Assembly (NCBI RefSeq): GCF_015679265.1
Contig: NZ_CP064942.1
Coordinates: 496,001 to 560,000, forward strand
Reading direction: 5' to 3'
DNA from: Pontivivens ytuae
GTDB lineage: Bacteria; Pseudomonadota; Alphaproteobacteria; Rhodobacterales; Rhodobacteraceae
DNA: 64,000 nucleotides
The position numbers and the translations under genes are program-made. Numbering within the stretch: the stretch's first letter is position 1; the number at the start of each line of letters is the position of its first letter. The notes under the pieces were generated by a model, which saw nothing but the letters and a program-made list of their open reading frames with translations, had not been told where the DNA came from and did not search any database. Of the stretch, positions 1 to 8,538 are shown in pieces.

Positions 1-327
1 TTTTCCAGCGGGCGCGCGCTGGCAGAGGCGGCGTTGGAGCTCGGCTTCTACCTTTCCATGTCCGGCATCGCGACCTTCAAGAAATCGCAGGAGCTGCGCG
101 ACATCTTCGCCGCCGCCCCGCTCGACCGGGTGCTGGTGGAGACCGACAGCCCCTACCTCGCGCCAGTGCCCCATCGCGGGAAGCGCAACGAGCCCGCCTT
201 CACCGCCCACACGGCGCGGGTGGGGGCGGAGGTCTTCGGCGTCAGTGAAGCCGAGTTCGCCGCCGCCACCGAAGCCAATTTCGAGCGGCTGTTCCCGAAG
301 GCTGCGCGGACGGAGGCGGCGGCCTAG
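1..327 (+). CDS. tatD: TatD family metal-dependent DNase, C-terminal part (cut by window start)
   Basis: Only the last ~108 residues are present; the frame is open from base 1, so the gene begins outside the window. The stretch ETDSPYLAPVPHRGKRNEP is the hallmark C-terminal motif of TatD/YcfH amidohydrolase-fold nucleases (the Asp of ETDSP is a metal ligand in the family). The stop codon overlaps the GTG of the next gene by one base (TAGTG), which indicates translational coupling. The tatD-MBL hydrolase pair is common in Rhodobacteraceae. Confidence 0.93.
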   Translation, partial: FSSGRALAEAALELGFYLSMSGIATFKKSQELRDIFAAAPLDRVLVETDSPYLAPVPHRGKRNEPAFTAHTARVGAEVFGVSEAEFAAATEANFERLFPKAARTEAAA

Positions 328-1124
328 TGGCGCGTCTGGTCTTCACGATCCTGGGCTGCGGCTCCTCCGGCGGCGTACCGCGGCTGGGCGGGCACTGGGG
401 CGCCTGCGATCCGGAGAACCCGAAGAACATGCGCCGCCGCTGCTCCATGCTGGTCGAGCGGTTTGAGGGCGAGGCGGTCACGCGGGTCCTGATCGACACC
501 TCGCCGGACATGCGGGCACAGCTCCTCGACCTCGGGATCGGGGTGCTTGACGCCGTGGTCTACACCCACGAGCACGCGGACCACGTGCACGGGCTCGACG
601 ACCTGCGCATGATCGTCTTCAACACGCGCCAGCGCCTGCCGGTCTATGCGGACGAGAAGACGACGAACTCGCTGATCGACCGCTTCGGCTATGCCTTTAT
701 CCAGCCCGAGGGCAGCCCCTATCCGCCGATCCTCGACCTGCGCCCGCTCGCCGGACCGATCGAGATCGAGGGTGCGGGCGGCGCGATCTCCTTCGTGCCG
801 TTCGAGGTCAACCACGGCTCGATCGACGCGCTGGGGCTGCGCATCCATGACCTCGCCTACCTGCCCGACGTGGCCGTGATGAACGACGCGGCCTTTACAG
901 TGCTGGAGGGGCTCGACTGCTGGGTGGTGGACGCGCTGCGCTACAAGCCGCACCCGACCCACGCCCATCTGGAGCTGACGCTGGAGTGGATCGCGCAGGT
1001 GCAGCCGCGCCGCGCGGTGCTCACCAACATGCATATCGACCTCGACTACGCGACAGTGGACGCCGAGACGCCGGAGCATGTCACCCCCGCCTTCGACGGG
1101 ATGCGGATCGAATATGAGATCTGA
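327..1124 (+). CDS. MBL-fold metallo-hydrolase (PhnP/COG1235-like)
   Basis: This is a 265-aa metallo-beta-lactamase-fold hydrolase. The N-terminus has the Gly-rich strand LGCGSSGGVPR typical of the PhnP-like phosphodiesterase subgroup, followed by THEHADHVHGLDD, the HxHxDH dinuclear metal site. Further His residues (VNHGSID, NMHIDLDY) complete the site. Family members act on cyclic phosphodiesters or similar small substrates; the substrate here cannot be read from sequence. The GTG start overlaps the tatD stop by one base, so the two genes form one operon. Confidence 0.92.
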   Translation: MARLVFTILGCGSSGGVPRLGGHWGACDPENPKNMRRRCSMLVERFEGEAVTRVLIDTSPDMRAQLLDLGIGVLDAVVYTHEHADHVHGLDDLRMIVFNTRQRLPVYADEKTTNSLIDRFGYAFIQPEGSPYPPILDLRPLAGPIEIEGAGGAISFVPFEVNHGSIDALGLRIHDLAYLPDVAVMNDAAFTVLEGLDCWVVDALRYKPHPTHAHLELTLEWIAQVQPRRAVLTNMHIDLDYATVDAETPEHVTPAFDGMRIEYEI

Positions 1125-1190
1125 GCGCGCGCGAGCCAGCGGCCGGCGCCTCCGGCGGGGGGATACTTCGGCGAATCCGAAGGCGGCGCG

Positions 1191-2129
1191 GTGCTAGGGA
1201 TCCTGGAGACGGTCATTCCGGTCTTCCTGGTGATCGGCGCCGGGTGGCTGGCGGTGCGGGCGAAGCTTTTCACCTCCGCCCATGTGGACGGGCTGATGGT
1301 GTTCACCCAAGGGTTCGCCATTCCGTGCCTGCTCTTCGCGGCGCTGGCGCGGCTCGATCTGGGCGCGGTGTTCGATTGGCGGCTGCTGGTGAGTTTCTAC
1401 GCCGGGGCAACCGTGTGCTTCGCGTTGGGGATCATCGGGGCGCGGCGGCTGTTTCGGCGGCGGCCGGGCGAGGCGGTGGCGGTGGGGTTCGGGGCGCTGT
1501 TCTCGAACTCCGTCCTGCTGGGCCTGCCGATCATGGAGCGGGCTTACGGCGCCGAGGCGCTGGCGGCGAATTTCGGAATCATCGCGATCCACGCGCCCTT
1601 CTGCTACCTGCTGGGGATCACCGCGATGGAGGTCGCACGGGCCGACGGGCGCGGACTGATCGGGACGCTGCGCGCCATCGGGCGGGCGATGTTCCGAAAT
1701 GCGCTGATGATCGGGCTCGCGGCGGGCTTCGCGGTGAACCTCTCCGGCGCGACCCTGCCCGAGCCCGTCTGGGCCGCGGTGGACCTGATGGTGCGGGCAG
1801 CGCTGCCCGCGGCGCTCTTCGGGCTCGGCGGCGTGCTCACGCGCTACCGCATGGCTGCGCAGGTGCCGCAGGCGCTGATGGTGGCGTTCCTCTCGCTGGT
1901 GGTGCACCCGTCCATCGCATGGGTGCTGGCGGTCGAGGTCTTCGCGCTGCCCCTGCCCTTCGTCCGGGCCGCTGTGGTTACGGCCGCGATGGCGCCGGGG
2001 GTGAACGCCTATGTCTTCGCCTCGATGTACAATCGGGCCGAGGGCGTGGCGGCGAGTGCCGTGCTGCTGTCGACCGCCCTATCCGTTCTGAGCGTGTCCG
2101 TCTGGATCTGGCTGCTCTCGGGCCTCTAG
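1191..2129 (+). CDS. AEC family (auxin efflux carrier-type) transporter
   Basis: This 312-aa integral membrane protein has about ten hydrophobic segments and the AEC/PF03547 layout: an N-terminal VIPVFLVIGAGWLAVR helix, a central NSVLLGLPIMERAYG segment and a C-terminal APGVNAYVFASMYN segment. Family members export small organic anions such as malonate or malate; the substrate is not inferable here. The start is GTG, 66 bases after the preceding stop. Its 3' end overlaps the convergent gene ending at 2079 by 51 bp. Confidence 0.88.
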   Translation: MLGILETVIPVFLVIGAGWLAVRAKLFTSAHVDGLMVFTQGFAIPCLLFAALARLDLGAVFDWRLLVSFYAGATVCFALGIIGARRLFRRRPGEAVAVGFGALFSNSVLLGLPIMERAYGAEALAANFGIIAIHAPFCYLLGITAMEVARADGRGLIGTLRAIGRAMFRNALMIGLAAGFAVNLSGATLPEPVWAAVDLMVRAALPAALFGLGGVLTRYRMAAQVPQALMVAFLSLVVHPSIAWVLAVEVFALPLPFVRAAVVTAAMAPGVNAYVFASMYNRAEGVAASAVLLSTALSVLSVSVWIWLLSGL

Positions 2130-2780
2130 GTGGATGAGGTTCGAGAGGCGGGTGGTGTCGGCGAGAAGCCCGCAATTCTCCCCTTCGGAGACGCAGAAAT
2201 CGTAGGAGCCCATGTCGAGGTTCAGCGCCATGTCCGGCGCGCAGGCAGCCCGCAGGCTTGCGGCCGCGGTGTACAGGGTCACGGGCCCGGCGCTCTGCCA
2301 CAGTCCGAGGCCGCTGCCGGTCTGGAAAAGGAGCCGCCGGGTGAAAGCGGGCGCCCCATCCAAGGGGCGCAGGTCGAGCTCGCCGCCATCGATCAGCAGA
2401 TGGGTCTGGAGCAGGGAAAGCCCCTCCTGCCCCACCCGCTCAGCCATCGCCGCACGGCCCTCAGAAGTGTCGAGACCGATGCGGTCGCGGCGGGTGATGG
2501 TCGCGTGGCCATCCTCGATCAGCAGGACGCCGTCGACGCGCGCGCCGGTACCGCTGATGACCTCGCCCGCCCGCGCGAAGAAGCCGACGGGGAGCGGCTT
2601 GTCGCCCTCCCGCGGCTCGGTTCCGGTGTAGGTGCCGGTGACGGAGATGCCGCCCTCGGGCACCGCGTCCTCGGGCAGCAGCACGATCTCGACCCGCGGG
2701 TCGGCGTCGAAGAACAGCACGCCCGGCGCTTCACAGGCGAGCGCCGGGGTCGCCGCCAGCGCCAGCAACAGCCAGCGCAT
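2079..2780 (-). CDS. Hypothetical secreted protein, last gene of the polyamine-type ABC operon
   Basis: A 233-aa protein with an N-terminal signal peptide (MRWLLLALAATPALAC). The Cys directly after ALA could make it a lipoprotein. The rest is a soluble, beta-rich sequence with no motif I recognise. The start overlaps the stop of the upstream permease by one base, so it is translated with the ABC transporter genes and may be an envelope accessory. Its 3' end runs 51 bp antiparallel into the AEC transporter gene. Confidence 0.75.
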   Translation of the reverse strand: MRWLLLALAATPALACEAPGVLFFDADPRVEIVLLPEDAVPEGGISVTGTYTGTEPREGDKPLPVGFFARAGEVISGTGARVDGVLLIEDGHATITRRDRIGLDTSEGRAAMAERVGQEGLSLLQTHLLIDGGELDLRPLDGAPAFTRRLLFQTGSGLGLWQSAGPVTLYTAAASLRAACAPDMALNLDMGSYDFCVSEGENCGLLADTTRLSNLIHLEAREQPDPDGHAQNG

Positions 2781-3664
2781 CAGCCCGGGCTCATGCCGCG
2801 CAGGCGTTCGGAGCGGCGGCGCAGCATCTCGACGGTCGCGAGGAGCACAATGGAGATCGCGACGAGGATCGTGGCCACGGCGAGGATCGTCGGGCTGATC
2901 TGCTCGCGCAGGCCGGTGAACATCTGCCAGGGCAGCGTCTGCTGGCTTGCCGAACCGATGAAAATCACCACGACGACCTCGTCGAAGGAGGTGATGAAAG
3001 CGAAGAGCCCGCCCGAAATCACGCCTGGCAGGATCAGCGGCATCTGCACCTTGAAGAAGGTTCGCACAGGCCCCGCGCCGAGATTGGCGGAGGCGCGCGT
3101 CAGCGACTTGTCGAAGCCGACCAGCGTCGCCGTCACCGTGATGATGACGAAGGGAATGCCCAGGGCCGCGTGGGCGAGGATGATCTTCACGTAGCCCACG
3201 AAATCCTGGCTGAGGCCGAGCCGATCCTCCAGGAAGTTCCCCATCTGCGAGTAGAAGAAGAACATGCCGGTCGCCGAGATGATGAGCGGCACGATCATCG
3301 GCGAAATCAGGATCGCCATGATCGCCCCGCGCGCCGGCACGTGGGACTGCGACAGGCCGATGGCGGCCAGCGTGCCGAAGGTCACGGCGAGGATCGTCGC
3401 GATCGGCGCGATGATGAACGAGTTCTTCAGCGCCTGCTGCCAGTCGGGATTGGTGAAGAAATCCCGGTAGTGCTTCAGCGAGTAGCCTTCGGGATCCAGC
3501 CGCAGCATCTCAGGCGTGAAGGTGAAGAAGTCCTCCGCGTTGAAGCTCAGCGGAATGATGATGAGGATCGGCAGGATCAGGAAGGCGAAGATAAGGCCGC
3601 AGATGACGCGGAACCCGTAGTGCCAGGCCTTCTGACCGGTGGAGGCATATGCAGGAAGGGCCAT
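2780..3664 (-). CDS. ABC transporter permease, PotC-type (polyamine/2-aminoethylphosphonate class)
   Basis: This 294-aa inner-membrane permease has six predicted helices and the binding-protein-dependent transport EAA loop near ASANLGAGPVRTFFKVQMPLILPG. It is the PotC-like (second) permease of the operon, following the larger permease by 3 bases. It would form the channel with the 439-aa permease and be powered by the ATPase at 6790-7890. Polyamine specificity is inferred from family resemblance only. Confidence 0.9.
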   Translation of the reverse strand: MALPAYASTGQKAWHYGFRVICGLIFAFLILPILIIIPLSFNAEDFFTFTPEMLRLDPEGYSLKHYRDFFTNPDWQQALKNSFIIAPIATILAVTFGTLAAIGLSQSHVPARGAIMAILISPMIVPLIISATGMFFFYSQMGNFLEDRLGLSQDFVGYVKIILAHAALGIPFVIITVTATLVGFDKSLTRASANLGAGPVRTFFKVQMPLILPGVISGGLFAFITSFDEVVVVIFIGSASQQTLPWQMFTGLREQISPTILAVATILVAISIVLLATVEMLRRRSERLRGMSPG

Positions 3665-3667
3665 GGC

Positions 3668-4987
3668 TTACCCCAGCTTCACGTTGTCGATGCCGACGAG
3701 GCGGTCGTAGACCCAGTAGAGGACCAGCACGACGGCGAGCAGGATGCTCGCCAGTGCCGCGGCCAGCCCCCAGTTCAGGCTCGTCGAGATGTGGTAGTAG
3801 ATCCGGTTCGAGATGAACGTGCCGTCCGTGCCGCCCACCAGCTCTGGCGTGATGTAGTAGCCGATGGCGAGGATGAAGACGAGGATCGCCCCTGCCCCGA
3901 TACCCGGCACGCTCTGCGGAAAATAGACCCGGCGGAAGGCGGTGAAGTCGGTCGCGCCGAGGGACTTCGCCGCGCGCACGTAACTCGGCGAGATCGTCTT
4001 CATCACCGAATAGAGCGGCAGGATCATGAAAGGCAGCAGGATATGCGTCATCGCGATCACCGTGCCGGTGGCGTTGTTGATGAGCGCGAGCCTGCCGTCA
4101 TCGCCGACCAGCCCTATCCAGACCAGCGTGTCGTTGATGACGCCCTGCTGTTGCAGCAGCACCTTCCACGCGGATGTCCGGACCAGCAGCGATGTCCAGA
4201 ACGGCAGCAGCACGAGGATCAGCAGAAGGTTGGCCGATCGCGCGGGCAGCGTCGCGAGCAGATAGGCGATGGGATAGCCCAGTAGCAGGCAGGTGAAGGT
4301 GATCGTCACCGACAGGATCAGCGTGCGGATGAAGAGTTTCACGTAGATCTGCTGGAAGCCTGCAACTGGCTCGATCCCCTCCGGCGTGCGCTGCAGATCG
4401 ACGGCGGCGAGGAAGTAGCCCGCGGTGATCGTGTCGGAATTCGACTGGATCGTGAACCAGACCTCCGGGTCGAGCCAGTCCTCGTCGATCTCGGCGAACT
4501 GCTCGGAATAGGGCACGCCCTCCTCGAACCCGCCGAGACGACGCTCGTTCGTCTTGCGGAAGAGCGAGGACATGCCCGACATCTCGTAGTTCAGCCGGGA
4601 GCCGAGGCGGGTGTGGATCTTGGCCTCCGTCGCCTCCAGCATGTCCTCGTAGAGCGCTTCGAAGACCGGTTCGCCGGGCGGATCCTCTCCGAACTCCCAA
4701 TCCTCAAGCGCCACGACGGTGCGCGGGATGGTGGCCGAGACGATCTCGTTGCCGACGGAGCGGAGCAGCATCTGCCCGATCGGCACGATGAAGGTGAGCA
4801 GGATGAAGAGCAAAAGCGGCGCGATCAGCAGAAGCGCCCGGATCTTCTGGCGGCGCAGGGCGCGCGCCAGGCTGATCTTGAGCGGCGTGCCGTCGGCGGC
4901 GAGGACGGGGCCGGACGCATCCCTGTCGGCGCTGCGTCGGCGCTCATCGGGTGTCGGGGCAAAGGTGCCGGTGGTGGCGTCGGTCAT
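3668..4987 (-). CDS. ABC transporter permease, PotB-type with large periplasmic insertion
   Basis: A 439-aa permease, long for the PotB family (about 280-310 aa). The extra length is an N-terminal cytoplasmic tail plus roughly 150 residues between the first helix (LLLIAPLLLFILLTFIVPIG) and the remaining five, predicted to be periplasmic. The EAA loop AAKSLGATDFTAFRRVYFPQS is intact. The start codon overlaps the upstream VOC gene by 4 bases (ATGA). The loop enlargement also occurs in some opine/polyamine permeases of alphaproteobacteria. Confidence 0.9.
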   Translation of the reverse strand: MTDATTGTFAPTPDERRRSADRDASGPVLAADGTPLKISLARALRRQKIRALLLIAPLLLFILLTFIVPIGQMLLRSVGNEIVSATIPRTVVALEDWEFGEDPPGEPVFEALYEDMLEATEAKIHTRLGSRLNYEMSGMSSLFRKTNERRLGGFEEGVPYSEQFAEIDEDWLDPEVWFTIQSNSDTITAGYFLAAVDLQRTPEGIEPVAGFQQIYVKLFIRTLILSVTITFTCLLLGYPIAYLLATLPARSANLLLILVLLPFWTSLLVRTSAWKVLLQQQGVINDTLVWIGLVGDDGRLALINNATGTVIAMTHILLPFMILPLYSVMKTISPSYVRAAKSLGATDFTAFRRVYFPQSVPGIGAGAILVFILAIGYYITPELVGGTDGTFISNRIYYHISTSLNWGLAAALASILLAVVLVLYWVYDRLVGIDNVKLG

Positions 4988-5433
4988 CGGCTGTCTTCCT
5001 CGGCGCGGGCGGCGCGCTCGATTTCCTGCGGGGTGAGGTCCCGCTCATGGGTGGCGATCCACCAGAGGTTCCCGGCCATGTCCTCCACCCCGCCATCGCG
5101 GTCGCCGTAGAAGCGGGCGTCGGGGTGCATGATCGGGCGCGCACCGTTCTTGACGGCGCGGGCGAAGGTGGCGTCCACATCGGGGACGTGAATGTAGAGG
5201 AAGCCCGGGCGGATCATGCCGGGCTGGGCGTCGCCCAGAAGGATGGAGCACTCGCCGATCCGGATCTCGTGGTTCCAGAGCGCGCCGTCCTTGCGGTAGA
5301 GCGGCTCGCCCACGGGCGTCGCGTCGAAGACCTTCTCGGCAAAGCGGGCAACGCGCATCGCGTCGGGCACCACGATGAAGGTGGAGACGCGGGACCGTTC
5401 GGGGGCCATCCAGTTGGGGCGCGGGTCGCTCAT
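4984..5433 (-). CDS. VOC superfamily (glyoxalase/bleomycin resistance-like) protein embedded in ABC operon
   Basis: A 149-aa VOC-fold protein of the PhnB/YdeM type. It shows paired beta-alpha-beta-beta-beta units, with FIVVPDAMRVARFAEKVF opening the first and FLYIHVPDVDATFARAVKNGA the second, and ends in a GNLWWIATHERDL segment typical of the subfamily. It lies between the binding protein and the first permease and overlaps the latter by 4 bases, so it is co-translated with the transporter. Role unknown; a tailoring or detoxifying step on the imported compound is conceivable. Confidence 0.85.
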   Translation of the reverse strand: MSDPRPNWMAPERSRVSTFIVVPDAMRVARFAEKVFDATPVGEPLYRKDGALWNHEIRIGECSILLGDAQPGMIRPGFLYIHVPDVDATFARAVKNGARPIMHPDARFYGDRDGGVEDMAGNLWWIATHERDLTPQEIERAARAEEDSR

Positions 5434-5460
5434 GCGGGGCGTGTCGTGTCCTTGCTACCG

Positions 5461-5549
5461 CCCCGGACCTGATCCGGGGCCTTGCGGTGCGGGACGCCCT
5501 GCGGCGGGCGTCCCTTTCTTTCGGCCGGTCCCGGGTCTACGCCCGGGAC
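5461..5549. repeat. Cluster of GC-rich palindromes in the intergenic gap of the ABC operon
   Basis: Three inverted repeats fill the 130-bp gap between the binding protein and the VOC gene. At 5461-5479, CCCCGGA/TCCGGGG are separated by 5 bases. At 5491-5514, GGGACGCCC/GGGCGTCCC is followed on the plus strand by a T-rich run. At 5528-5549, GTCCCGGG/CCCGGGAC. The first and last resemble dispersed REP-like palindromes of alphaproteobacteria. In the mRNA (minus strand) they would form stable hairpins after the binding-protein gene, which often stabilise that upstream message. Confidence 0.6.
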
Positions 5550-5563
5550 GGGTCCGCCTCAGC

Positions 5564-6679
5564 TTACTGCAGCAGCCAGGCCTGGAACTGCGCGTCGATG
5601 TCGTCGCGATTGTCGGCCCACCAGTTGTAGTTGAAGAGGAAGGTGTTCACGGCGTTCGCCGGATCGGTCGGCATGTGCGGCGCCATGTCGATGCCGAGCT
5701 CGGCGTGCTGACCCACCAGCGGTGCGGAGGACGCGCGCGCCGGGCCGTAGGAGATGTACTTCGCCTGATCGGCCAGACGCTGGGTGTCCGTCGCATAGCG
5801 CAGGAAGTCGAGCGCGCGGTTCAGACGATCCTCCGGCAGGCCGGCGGGGATGATCCAGCCGTCGAGGTCGAACATCTGCCAGTCCCAGAGCATCGCGACC
5901 GGCTGGTCCTGTTCCTCGATCACCGAGAAGAGGCGGCCGTTATAGGTGGAGCCGAGCACCACCTCGCCATCGGCGAGGAGCTGCGGCGTCTCGGCACCGG
6001 CGGACCACCACACGACCTGATCCTTGATCTCGTCGAGCTTGGCGAAGGCCTGGGCGACGCCCTCCTCCGTCTCCAGCAGGTCGTAGACATCCTCGATGGC
6101 CACACCGTCACAGATCAGCGCCCACTCCATGTTGGCGATCGGCCGCCGCTCGAGGCTGCGCTGGCCGGGGAAGTCCTCGGTGTTCCAGACGTCGCAGACG
6201 GTGGTCGGCACGTTGCCGTTCCACTCCTCGATGTCCGTGCGGTAGCCGAAGGTCGTGGAGTAGACGATCTGCGGCACGAAGCAGTCGGAGACGATCAGGT
6301 CGCCGAAGTCCTCGGAGGCCGGGGTGCCGTCGGGCGCAGGGGCCAGCACCTCGTCATGGTCGATCTCCATGGCGATGCCCTCGTCGCAGAGGCGCATAGC
6401 GTCTGCTGCAACCACGTCGACCACGTCCCACGTGATGTTGTCGGCCTCGGCCATCGCGCGCAGGCGGGCCACCGCCTCGGCCGAGCTCTCGTCCCACGTG
6501 AACTCGACGCCGGTCTCCGCGGCATAGGGCTCCGAATAGGCCTTCTGCTGCGAGTTTTGGTAGGCGCCGCCCCAGCTCACAACGGTCAGCTCGTCCGCCA
6601 TGGGGCCGTCCTGTGCGGTGGCCACCGTGGCAAGCGCGAACGCCGAGGTGGCGCCGATCATGAATGTCTTGAGTTTCAT
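5564..6679 (-). CDS. Extracellular substrate-binding protein, PotD/polyamine type
   Basis: A 371-aa periplasmic binding protein with a clear signal peptide ending near ATVATAQ. The mature N-terminus LTVVSWGGAYQNSQQKAY is typical of the PotD/PotF-like cluster (family 1 spermidine/putrescine or opine binding proteins). The frame is open further upstream, but the start at 6679 is chosen because it yields the signal peptide. It lies 110 bp after the ATPase gene and delivers ligand to the two downstream permeases. Exact substrate unknown. Confidence 0.9.
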   Translation of the reverse strand: MKLKTFMIGATSAFALATVATAQDGPMADELTVVSWGGAYQNSQQKAYSEPYAAETGVEFTWDESSAEAVARLRAMAEADNITWDVVDVVAADAMRLCDEGIAMEIDHDEVLAPAPDGTPASEDFGDLIVSDCFVPQIVYSTTFGYRTDIEEWNGNVPTTVCDVWNTEDFPGQRSLERRPIANMEWALICDGVAIEDVYDLLETEEGVAQAFAKLDEIKDQVVWWSAGAETPQLLADGEVVLGSTYNGRLFSVIEEQDQPVAMLWDWQMFDLDGWIIPAGLPEDRLNRALDFLRYATDTQRLADQAKYISYGPARASSAPLVGQHAELGIDMAPHMPTDPANAVNTFLFNYNWWADNRDDIDAQFQAWLLQ

Positions 6680-6789
6680 ATCCGTCTTTCCCTGTGCCCG
6701 GTCTGATCTCTCGGTCCGCGGGTCGCCTGCCGGGCCTGGGCCCCCGCGGTATGTGCCACGCCCCCTCCCGGTGCGCGGCGAATTCCTGG

Positions 6790-7890
6790 TCAGGCGTCGA
6801 GCGCCCGCGCGTCCTCCGGCGCCCAGCCGATCTTGATCCGCTCGCCCTTCGCGAGGCGGCGCTGATCGCTGGAATTGCGCGACTTGATGACGAAATCCTC
6901 GTTGCCCGCCACGCGCAGCCGCGTGCGGAAGATGTCGCCCATGTAGATCCATTCGAGCACTTCGGCGTCGATGGTGTGGGCGTTCTCGGGCAGGCGGGTG
7001 TGGTCGATCTCGACCCGCTCGGGCCGGATGGAGATCGTGGTCTCCTCGCCGGGCCGGGTCACGTTGACCGGGGCCGCGTCGATGATCTCGCCGGAATGCA
7101 GGCGGACCTCGGCGACCCCATTCTCGATCTTCTCGACCTTGCCGCCGAGCGTGTTGTTCTCGCCGATGAACTGCGCGACGAAGCTATTCTCGGGCCGCTC
7201 GTACAGATCCTCGGGCGGGGCGAGCTGCTGGATCTTGCCGTCGTTGAAGACCGCGACCCGGTCGGACATGGTCAGCGCCTCGCCCTGGTCATGGGTGACG
7301 TAGACGACCGTAATACCAAGCTCCTCGTGCAGGTGCTTGATCTCGAACTGCATGTGCTCGCGCAGCTGCTTGTCGAGCGCGCCGAGCGGCTCATCCATCA
7401 GCACGAGCTCCGCATCGAAGACCAGCGCGCGGGCCAGCGCGATGCGCTGCTGCTGCCCGCCCGAAAGCTGGGCCGGACGCCGCCCGCCGAAGGCGCCCAT
7501 CTGCACCATGTCGAGCGCGCGTTGCACCTTCTGCTCCCGCTCGTCCTTGCTCATGTTGCGGACCTCGAGCGGGAAGGAGAGGTTCTCGGCCACCGTCATG
7601 TGCGGAAACAGTGCGTAGTTCTGGAACACCATCCCGATCCCGCGCTTGTGCGGCGGGATGTTGTTGATGGGCCGCCCGTCGAGGCGGATCTCCCCATGGG
7701 TGGCGCTCTCGAACCCCGCGAGCATCATCAGGCAGGTGGTCTTGCCGGAGCCGGACGGCCCCAGCATGGTCAGGAACTCCCCCTTCGCGATGGAGAGGTT
7801 CAGATCCTTCACGACGAGCGTTTCGCCGTCATAGCTCTTTTGCACGCGATCGAATGTGACGAAGCCTTCCGGCGTTGCGGTGTCGGTCAA
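6790..7890 (-). CDS. ABC transporter ATP-binding protein, PotA type
   Basis: This 366-aa ATPase has Walker A GPSGSGKTT, Q-loop VFQNYALFPHMTV, signature LSGGQQQRIALARAL, Walker B LVLMDEPLGALD and H-loop YVTHD. The C-terminal ~120 residues form the TOBE/OB domain of the CUT1/polyamine (PotA, FbpC) group. It is the first gene of the operon ATPase, binding protein, VOC, permease, permease, secreted protein. The 155-bp gap upstream, after aroQ, is where the operon promoter should lie. Confidence 0.93.
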   Translation of the reverse strand: MTDTATPEGFVTFDRVQKSYDGETLVVKDLNLSIAKGEFLTMLGPSGSGKTTCLMMLAGFESATHGEIRLDGRPINNIPPHKRGIGMVFQNYALFPHMTVAENLSFPLEVRNMSKDEREQKVQRALDMVQMGAFGGRRPAQLSGGQQQRIALARALVFDAELVLMDEPLGALDKQLREHMQFEIKHLHEELGITVVYVTHDQGEALTMSDRVAVFNDGKIQQLAPPEDLYERPENSFVAQFIGENNTLGGKVEKIENGVAEVRLHSGEIIDAAPVNVTRPGEETTISIRPERVEIDHTRLPENAHTIDAEVLEWIYMGDIFRTRLRVAGNEDFVIKSRNSSDQRRLAKGERIKIGWAPEDARALDA

Positions 7891-8045
7891 GCAGTCGGTC
7901 CCTGTCTATCGCCGGAACGGTTCCGGCTCTGATTTGCGCAAAAGCGTAACAGGCTCGTCCCCAGATTCAACGCCCCGCCGATTCGGGAGGCGAAATCGAC
8001 CACCCTGCCGAAAGTTGCAGCACTGGCTGTGCACGTAGGAGGCGA

Positions 8046-8477
8046 TCAGCTCGCCACCGCGTCGAGCGCCATCAGGTAGCCGCGCGCGCCGAAGCCCGCG
8101 ATCACGCCCGTCGCCACCGGCGCGATGTAGGAGCGGTGGCGGAACGGCTCGCGCGCATGCGGATTGGACAGATGCAGCTCGATCACCGTCGCGCCGGGCC
8201 GAGACTTCAGCGCGTCGTGGAGTGCCACGGACGTGTGTGTATAGGCCCCCGCGTTGACGATGATCGCCGCCTCCGCGGCGTGCGCGGCCTGGATCAGGTC
8301 CACCAGACCGCCCTCGGAATTGGTCTGCGCAAAGGTCAGATCGACGCCCAGCTCCGCCGCCCGCGCAGCGCAGCGCGCCTCGATATCGGCGAGGGTATCG
8401 GCGCCGTAGATCTCCGGCTCGCGGGTGCCGAGGAGGTTCAGGTTGGGGCCGTTGAGGATGTGGACGGGTCGGGTCAT
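8046..8477 (-). CDS. aroQ: 3-dehydroquinate dehydratase, type II
   Basis: A 143-aa cytoplasmic enzyme converting 3-dehydroquinate to 3-dehydroshikimate in the shikimate pathway. Family motifs are complete: [20 protein letters not shown] with the catalytic Tyr, [25 protein letters not shown], and [17 protein letters not shown] with the catalytic His. Length is normal for the dodecameric type II enzyme. It sits 61 bp after an alpha/beta hydrolase gene on the same strand. Confidence 0.97.
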   Translation of the reverse strand: MTRPVHILNGPNLNLLGTREPEIYGADTLADIEARCAARAAELGVDLTFAQTNSEGGLVDLIQAAHAAEAAIIVNAGAYTHTSVALHDALKSRPGATVIELHLSNPHAREPFRHRSYIAPVATGVIAGFGARGYLMALDAVAS

Positions 8478-8538
8478 CGGGCTCTCGCTGCGGTCGGTCG
8501 CGACACCGTGCCGCGCCGCGCCGCGCCGAGCAAGCCCG

